NCBI RefSeq assembly: GCF_002563715.1
Contig: NZ_PDJJ01000001.1
Location: 2,666,001-2,730,000 of the forward strand
Direction of reading: 5' to 3'
From: Isoptericola jiangsuensis
Lineage (GTDB): Bacteria; Actinomycetota; Actinomycetes; Actinomycetales; Cellulomonadaceae
DNA length: 64,000 bases
The position numbers and the translations under genes are program-made. The stretch's first letter is position 1, and every line of letters starts with the position of its first letter. The notes beneath the pieces are model-generated. The model saw only the letters and a program-made list of their open reading frames with translations. It made no database searches and had not been told where the DNA came from. This document shows, one piece after another, positions 60,701-64,000 of this stretch.

Positions 60701-60916
60701 CTGCTGACGCTGCTTGGCCCCCGACGTCGACCCGGCCTTGACGACCTTGGTCAGTTCGTCGGGCTGCGTAGCCTCCAACCAGCCAAACACGTCGTCGGGG
60801 AACAGTGCCACGGCAGGGTCGTAGCCGGTGTCGTTCGGCGAGTACAACCAGCCATGCGCCGCCAGGTACTCGGCGATCTCTACCTCGAGCGCGAGCTCGG
60901 CCGCCGCGTCTGACAT
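57773..60916 (-). CDS. hsdR: Type I restriction enzyme R subunit (HsdR)
   Basis: 1047 residues. The N-terminal nuclease core has SIDLVFFVNGIPVATAELKT with D149, E163 and K165. The translocase motor has Walker A HSAGSGKTNSIAW, FAVIVDEAHTSQTG (DEAH box), ANVSYFAFTATPKAKTLELF and VMIVADKFQTGFDQPLL, then the typical HsdR C-terminal helical region. It cuts unmodified DNA after translocation, as part of the HsdR2M2S complex. Its ATG shares one base with the HsdS stop (TGATG), so the genes are coupled. Confidence 0.95.
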   Translation of the reverse strand: MSDAAAELALEVEIAEYLAAHGWLYSPNDTGYDPAVALFPDDVFGWLEATQPDELTKVVKAGSTSGAKQRQQLLAALAKRLDAPTSHGGGTLNVLRRPFAHVNAHLEMCQFKPATSLNPTTSARYEAVRLRVMRQVHFSPVKGDSRSIDLVFFVNGIPVATAELKTSFKQDIGAAKDQYRNNRDPKGQPLLGHGNRALVHFAVDDDEVWMTTKLAGTKTYFLPFNRGTADGGAGNPPNPHGPASSYLWERVLQRDAWLNILGALMFVKHEEHVDPISGKRSKSSTIMFPRFHQWEAVTSLVSAARYEGPGQRYLIQHSAGSGKTNSIAWTAHRLARLHDNANAKVFDTVLVITDRTVLDDQLQAAVRQIDDKRELVVTIDDTEVRKAGGSKSKALAQALTDKRLIVVVTIQTFPFVMKELAENAALRGNQFAVIVDEAHTSQTGATASKVKEVLAGGGVEVPDGEAGVDEEDLVNAAVEELIAALQAQRARSANVSYFAFTATPKAKTLELFGRPEADDPEEIPKAFHLYSMRQAIEEGFILDVLRGYQSYSTAFEIERTAVENSVAAGSGGPGELVDEKAASRAIMTFVKLHPTNIGQKVRIVVDHFRANVAHLLDGHAKAMVVTASRKAAVRYKVEIDAYLRTMGFTDMQALVAFSGSLDDEEYNIENATEATMNPGLASSDLAEEFKAAQYRVMIVADKFQTGFDQPLLCAMYVDKRLDGITAVQTLSRLNRTYRAPSGEVKEKTFVLDFVNEPHDIQASFEPYYAEARIETTTDPNIVHEIAAKLAEADIYTDDDVEAFAHAWFTRAGHGALSAAIKPPKDTFAILYSSAKARSDAAEVERLELFRKDAGTFVRLYDFMSQVVDYGSTSLEKLSVFLRQLVRVIAVDRLNATVDLSDVVLKRVKQIDRGQIDLGLSGDAVLSPASEAGSGAKRDPNMVALNEIIARINTLFAGDFEPGTVEGFVRSAAAEVSRDPQVVEEIEANEIDQFRKSPTVPNKVIDAVLDVPGLMEKMTGEAIGNPAIIAAIAEAAYLMHKIQYADGE

Positions 60917-62163
60917 CAGCCGGCCCTCCCTGCCGACACGCCAATCTGGCCTGTGACAGCGGCCGTAATCAGCGCTGACCGCCGCTCCTTCGACAACGCG
61001 ATGTTGTGCGCGGCCTCGTCCATCAGGCGGTCAATCCTCTGTGTCTGCGCACGCACAAGACCAACGATCTCCTGCTGCTCCTCCAGAGCGGGGACGTGCA
61101 CGGGAATTCCGGCCACGTCACCCAAGTAGATGCCGGGCTGCGCAGATACTTTGGCACGGAGCCGTAGCTCGTCCTGGAACTTCCGCCCTTGGATCTGAAG
61201 CCACAAATAGTACGGGTCAAGCGCCTCCGCTGGACGGAGAAACGCCACGCTCCGCTGAAACGACAGACGCTCATCGCGTTCATGGACGGCAGTCTTGCCG
61301 ATAGTTGCCCCGACGATAACGAGGAGCACATCACCGCGGCGGGGGTACCCATTCGAAACGATCGAGTCATGATCCGCCTGAGAGATATACGATTCAGCGC
61401 CGTCGATCACTACCTGACTACCCATTACGTTTCGCGCACCAAGTAGGGGGAAACCACCTTCGGGACCTGTGCGTTCAAACGAGCCGTGTGTCCCATCCTT
61501 CATGCCTTCGAGGACGAGCCCGAGACTCGCCACGAGGGGACCTGTCTCGACCGCGCGGGACACGACCGCGTCCCGGCGTTCGCGGAGGAGGTCGATGAAA
61601 CGTTCCTGCTCGGCGATGAGGGTGTCGATCTCGGCGGTCTCAGCGTCCAGGAAGTCCGCGATCCGCCGCTGCTCGTCCACCGGAGGCAGCGGCAGGGGCA
61701 CCTTGGCAAAGGTGGAGTACTTGATGGACTGACCGTCGCGGAGCTGGTCCGTCGTCGACCTGATCTCTTGGATGTACCCCTCAGACTTGAGCACCCATCG
61801 AAAGAACTCAGGGACCACCTCGTGGTTCCGCGGCGTCAATACGGTGTAAGCCATTGACACCTTTCCGGCAACACCTGACCACTCGATTCCACCCTGGAAA
61901 CTGCGAAGGTGGATCACGAAGTCATCTGGCTCGACGTGCTTCATGTTGTCCTGGCCCTCAAGGTTGAGAACCACGCGGTTGCCCGTAATCCTCATGTACT
62001 CGTTCTGCGGCAAGACGCCGTAGCTCTGCGACGGCGTGAGGTGGACGTCGTCGGGGCCGCTCTTCTCGCGGCGTTCGATGAACGCACCCTTCGCCGGGAC
62101 GACCCTCCATCCAGCGGGCACGGTCGCTGGCCACTTGAGACCTGTTGGCCGAAGGTCTCTCAC
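60916..62163 (-). CDS. hsdS: Type I restriction specificity subunit (HsdS)
   Basis: 415 residues, the usual length. Two target-recognition halves are visible. The first, from LKWPATVPAGWRVVPAKGAF, ends in PLPPVDEQRRIADFLDAETA, then EIDTLIAEQERFIDLLRERR, the first conserved helix. The second, from GSFERTGPEGGFPLLGARNV, ends in VPALEEQQEIVGLVRAQTQR, then IDRLMDEAAHNIALSKERRS. It sets the DNA target of the enzyme. GTG 62163 overlaps the HsdM stop (GTGA). Confidence 0.93.
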   Translation of the reverse strand: MRDLRPTGLKWPATVPAGWRVVPAKGAFIERREKSGPDDVHLTPSQSYGVLPQNEYMRITGNRVVLNLEGQDNMKHVEPDDFVIHLRSFQGGIEWSGVAGKVSMAYTVLTPRNHEVVPEFFRWVLKSEGYIQEIRSTTDQLRDGQSIKYSTFAKVPLPLPPVDEQRRIADFLDAETAEIDTLIAEQERFIDLLRERRDAVVSRAVETGPLVASLGLVLEGMKDGTHGSFERTGPEGGFPLLGARNVMGSQVVIDGAESYISQADHDSIVSNGYPRRGDVLLVIVGATIGKTAVHERDERLSFQRSVAFLRPAEALDPYYLWLQIQGRKFQDELRLRAKVSAQPGIYLGDVAGIPVHVPALEEQQEIVGLVRAQTQRIDRLMDEAAHNIALSKERRSALITAAVTGQIGVSAGRAG

Positions 62164-64000
62164 TGTTCGACCTCTCGGAGGAGGCTGAGGATTCGAGCCA
62201 CGGAGGCTTCGAGGTCGGCGTCGATCTCGGCGAGCGGGCGCGGGGGCACGTACTCATAGAAGTGCCGGGTGAACGGGATCTCGTAGCCGACCTTGGTCTT
62301 GCTCCAGTCGATCCAGGCGTCGGGCACGTGGGGTGCGACCTCTTCGTCGAAGTAGGCCTGGATGGTGGTCTTCTCAGCGTCGTGGGTCTTGGGGTTGTCG
62401 CCCCAGCCGAAGGGGACGATCTCGGTATCTCGCAGGCTGGTGTCGGGCTCTGGGCGGCCCTTGGTGTCGGTGCAGATGTCGGCGGTCTCGTCGCGCTCGC
62501 CGAGCGCGGTCCACAGGGCCTTGCGCTGCGGCGTCGACAACGCGACACTGTGGGAGCCGAGGTGCTTGCCGACGTCGCGCAGGAACTCCTCGCGGTTCAG
62601 GTACAGCCTGTCGCCGAACGAGCCGAGCGCCTCGACGAGGCCGTCGACCTTGGCCAGTGGTTTCGACGCCGACAAGTTCTCGAGCCGCTCGGGGGTGACC
62701 TGGAAACTGAGCCGCAACGAGCGCTCGACGGTGACGGACCAGTAGGCGAAGTCGAGGTTGTCGAACGCCTTGGACCGCGGACCGCCATCGGCGGCGTCGG
62801 AGGGTGCGGCGTCGAACTGATCGTAGGCGCGGACGATCTGCTCGCGGTCCCTGACGCTGATCTCCACACGCTTGGAGCCGAGGGACTTGCGCATCTTGGT
62901 GCCGAGCTTGGTCGCGTCGATGAGCTGGACCTTGCCGCGCCGTTCGGGCTGCTTGGTGTTGTCCAGGATCCACAGGTAGGTAGCAATGCCGGTGTTGTAG
63001 AACATGTCGTTCGGCAACGCGACGATCGCGTCGATGAGGTCGTTCTCCAGCAGGTGCCCCCGAATCTCGGACGGACCGGAGCCGGCGCCGCCGTTGAACA
63101 GTGGGGAGCCGTTGAGCACGATACCGCCGCGACCGCCGTTGCCCCGCGCGTCGGCCGGGCGCAGCTTCGCGAGGAGGTGCAACAGGAACAGCATCGAACC
63201 GTCGCCCACGGAGGGCAGACCTGGGGCGAAGCGGCCGGCGGTGCCGCGGGCGGCCTCGGCGCGCACAGCCTTCTCCGACGCCTTCCAGTCCACGCCGTAG
63301 GGCGGGTTGGAGAGGACGAAGTCGAAGGTCTCGCCCGCGAACAGGTCCTCGGCGAGGGTGTCGCCCATGCGGACGTTGGCGATGTCCTGGCCCTTGATGA
63401 GCATGTCGGACTTGGCGATCGCGTAGGACGACGGGTTGATCTCCTGCGCGTACAGCGCGAGATTCGCCTTGGGGTTGAGGTCGCGCAGGTGCTCCTCGGC
63501 GACGGAGAGCATGCCGCCGGTGCCAGCTGCCGGGTCGTACACGCTGCGGGTGATGCCGGGCGCTGCGAGGGCGTCGGTGTCCTCGGCGAAGACGAGATCC
63601 ACGAGCAGCCGGATGGCGTCGCGTGGAGTGTAAAAGTCTCCGGCCTCGGCGTTGGAGGCTTCGAAGTCCTTGAAGATCAGGTGCTCGAACAGGTCGCCCA
63701 TGCCCGCGTTGGACACATTGCCGGTGGACAGGTCGACCTTCGCGAAACCTTGGGTGACGGGGATGAGCCGGTCAGCAGCGTCGAGGTGGTGGATGCGTGC
63801 CTCGAAGTCGAAGTGCTTGAACACGTCGACTTCGGTGGAGAACCCGTTGACGTAGTCGATCAGATTGGCCGCGAGGTTGTCTGGATCCTCGAGGGCCGTG
63901 GCGAGGGTGTACTTCGAGGAGTTGTAGAACGGCAGCCCTGTGGCTCGGCGCACGAGGGCTCGGCGCATTGTCGGGTCCTCGGACTTCGCCACGGCTGCGG
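62160..64000 (-). CDS. hsdM: Type I restriction methylase subunit (HsdM), N-terminus outside window
   Basis: About 613 residues visible. The N6-adenine methylase has motif I VYDPAAGTGGMLSVAEEHL and motif IV FVLSNPPYGVDWKASE. The beginning, LVRRATGLPFYNSSKYTLAT, then NLAANLIDYVNGFSTEVDVF, matches the late part of the HsdM N-terminal helical domain. The frame stays open to the right edge, so the true start lies beyond 64000; the GTG at 63992 is not taken as the start. The C-terminal 150 residues (WIDWSKTKVGYEIPFTRHFY and YVPPRPLAEIDADLEASVAR) are typical. It heads the hsdMSR-YobI operon. Confidence 0.93.
   Translation of the reverse strand, partial: AAVAKSEDPTMRRALVRRATGLPFYNSSKYTLATALEDPDNLAANLIDYVNGFSTEVDVFKHFDFEARIHHLDAADRLIPVTQGFAKVDLSTGNVSNAGMGDLFEHLIFKDFEASNAEAGDFYTPRDAIRLLVDLVFAEDTDALAAPGITRSVYDPAAGTGGMLSVAEEHLRDLNPKANLALYAQEINPSSYAIAKSDMLIKGQDIANVRMGDTLAEDLFAGETFDFVLSNPPYGVDWKASEKAVRAEAARGTAGRFAPGLPSVGDGSMLFLLHLLAKLRPADARGNGGRGGIVLNGSPLFNGGAGSGPSEIRGHLLENDLIDAIVALPNDMFYNTGIATYLWILDNTKQPERRGKVQLIDATKLGTKMRKSLGSKRVEISVRDREQIVRAYDQFDAAPSDAADGGPRSKAFDNLDFAYWSVTVERSLRLSFQVTPERLENLSASKPLAKVDGLVEALGSFGDRLYLNREEFLRDVGKHLGSHSVALSTPQRKALWTALGERDETADICTDTKGRPEPDTSLRDTEIVPFGWGDNPKTHDAEKTTIQAYFDEEVAPHVPDAWIDWSKTKVGYEIPFTRHFYEYVPPRPLAEIDADLEASVARILSLLREVEQ

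Noticed and set aside
63990-63992. GTG at 63992 as the start of HsdM
   Set aside because: The frame remains open to the window edge and the visible part lacks the usual N-terminal helical domain, so the true start must be further right.
1-64000. CRISPR arrays, rRNA genes and complete tRNA genes
   Set aside because: No regularly spaced direct repeats and no rRNA-like sequence were seen; only the 3' half of one tRNA was found.

Overview
The window looks like DNA from a high-GC Gram-positive bacterium, an actinomycete and most likely one of the Micrococcales (Cellulomonas/Microbacterium-like; this is inference). The grounds are a G+C content that looks well above 60 percent, GTG/TTG starts, GTGA/ATGA gene overlaps, actinobacterial conjugation families (DUF2637, an SCO6880-like protein, a LysM-BTAD protein), an NrdH-type redoxin and a mycobacterial-type SOS box. 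Most of it, from about 2.4 to 53.5 kb, reads as a conjugative element (ICE or integrated plasmid). It carries both a type IV secretion/relaxase system and a Tad/Flp-type pilus system. No integrase is visible, although an excisionase-like HTH gene is present.

Layout. 0-2.4 kb: end of a membrane protein gene, an IS5-type transposase remnant and a HEPN-motif protein. 2.5-5.8 kb (minus): sigma-like factor, DUF2637 membrane protein, HTH protein, predicted PD-(D/E)XK nuclease. 6-11.8 kb (plus): zinc-finger/coiled-coil protein and a giant relaxase-helicase with a C-terminal Toprim (primase-like) part. 11.9-13.3 kb: small HTH, excisionase-like and zinc-finger genes. 13.4-17.4 kb (minus): overlapping operon with an NrdH-redoxin fusion and an 866-residue protein with four repeated HTH units. 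17.6-20 kb (plus): unknown protein and an ArdC-like metallopeptidase. 20.1-24.1 kb: DUF262/DUF1524 (GmrSD-like) enzyme, a gene under an SOS box, and a second sigma-like protein. 24.1-24.5 kb: ISL3 remnant. 25-39.2 kb (minus): one long operon from a VirD4 coupling ATPase through CpaB/TadZ/TadA/TadB/TadC, pilin and pseudopilins to a LysM-BTAD protein, a lipoprotein and a secreted protein. 39.3-43.5 kb: accessory patch of IS30, ISL3 and IS5 remnants around an unknown nuclease-like gene and a DUF4238 gene. 43.5-49 kb (minus): VirB4-like ATPase, SCO6880-like protein, TrbL/VirB6-like protein and a pilin-like protein. 49.2-50.6 kb: ScoMcrA-like HNH nuclease. 50.7-53.5 kb (minus): prepilin peptidase, two membrane-anchored proteins and a two-domain cell-wall hydrolase. 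53.8 kb: strong hairpin and the 3' half of a tRNA-Val, an attachment-site scar. 54-64 kb (minus): type I restriction-modification operon hsdM-hsdS-hsdR with a fourth gene for a YobI-like P-loop NTPase.

The most striking observation is a shared bipartite promoter element. The palindrome CGATATCG is followed after 25 nt (26 at one site) by GA(T/A)GT. It lies in front of all five main conjugation transcription units. At the divergent 17.4 kb region a single palindrome serves both directions with the same 25-nt spacing on each side. If GA(T/A)GT marks the -10 region, the palindrome is centred near -41.5, as for a class II activator. This points to one undescribed master regulator that switches on the relaxase, T4SS, Tad-pilus and wall-hydrolase operons together. 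The element and its surroundings are also unusually rich in predicted anti-DNA defence genes.
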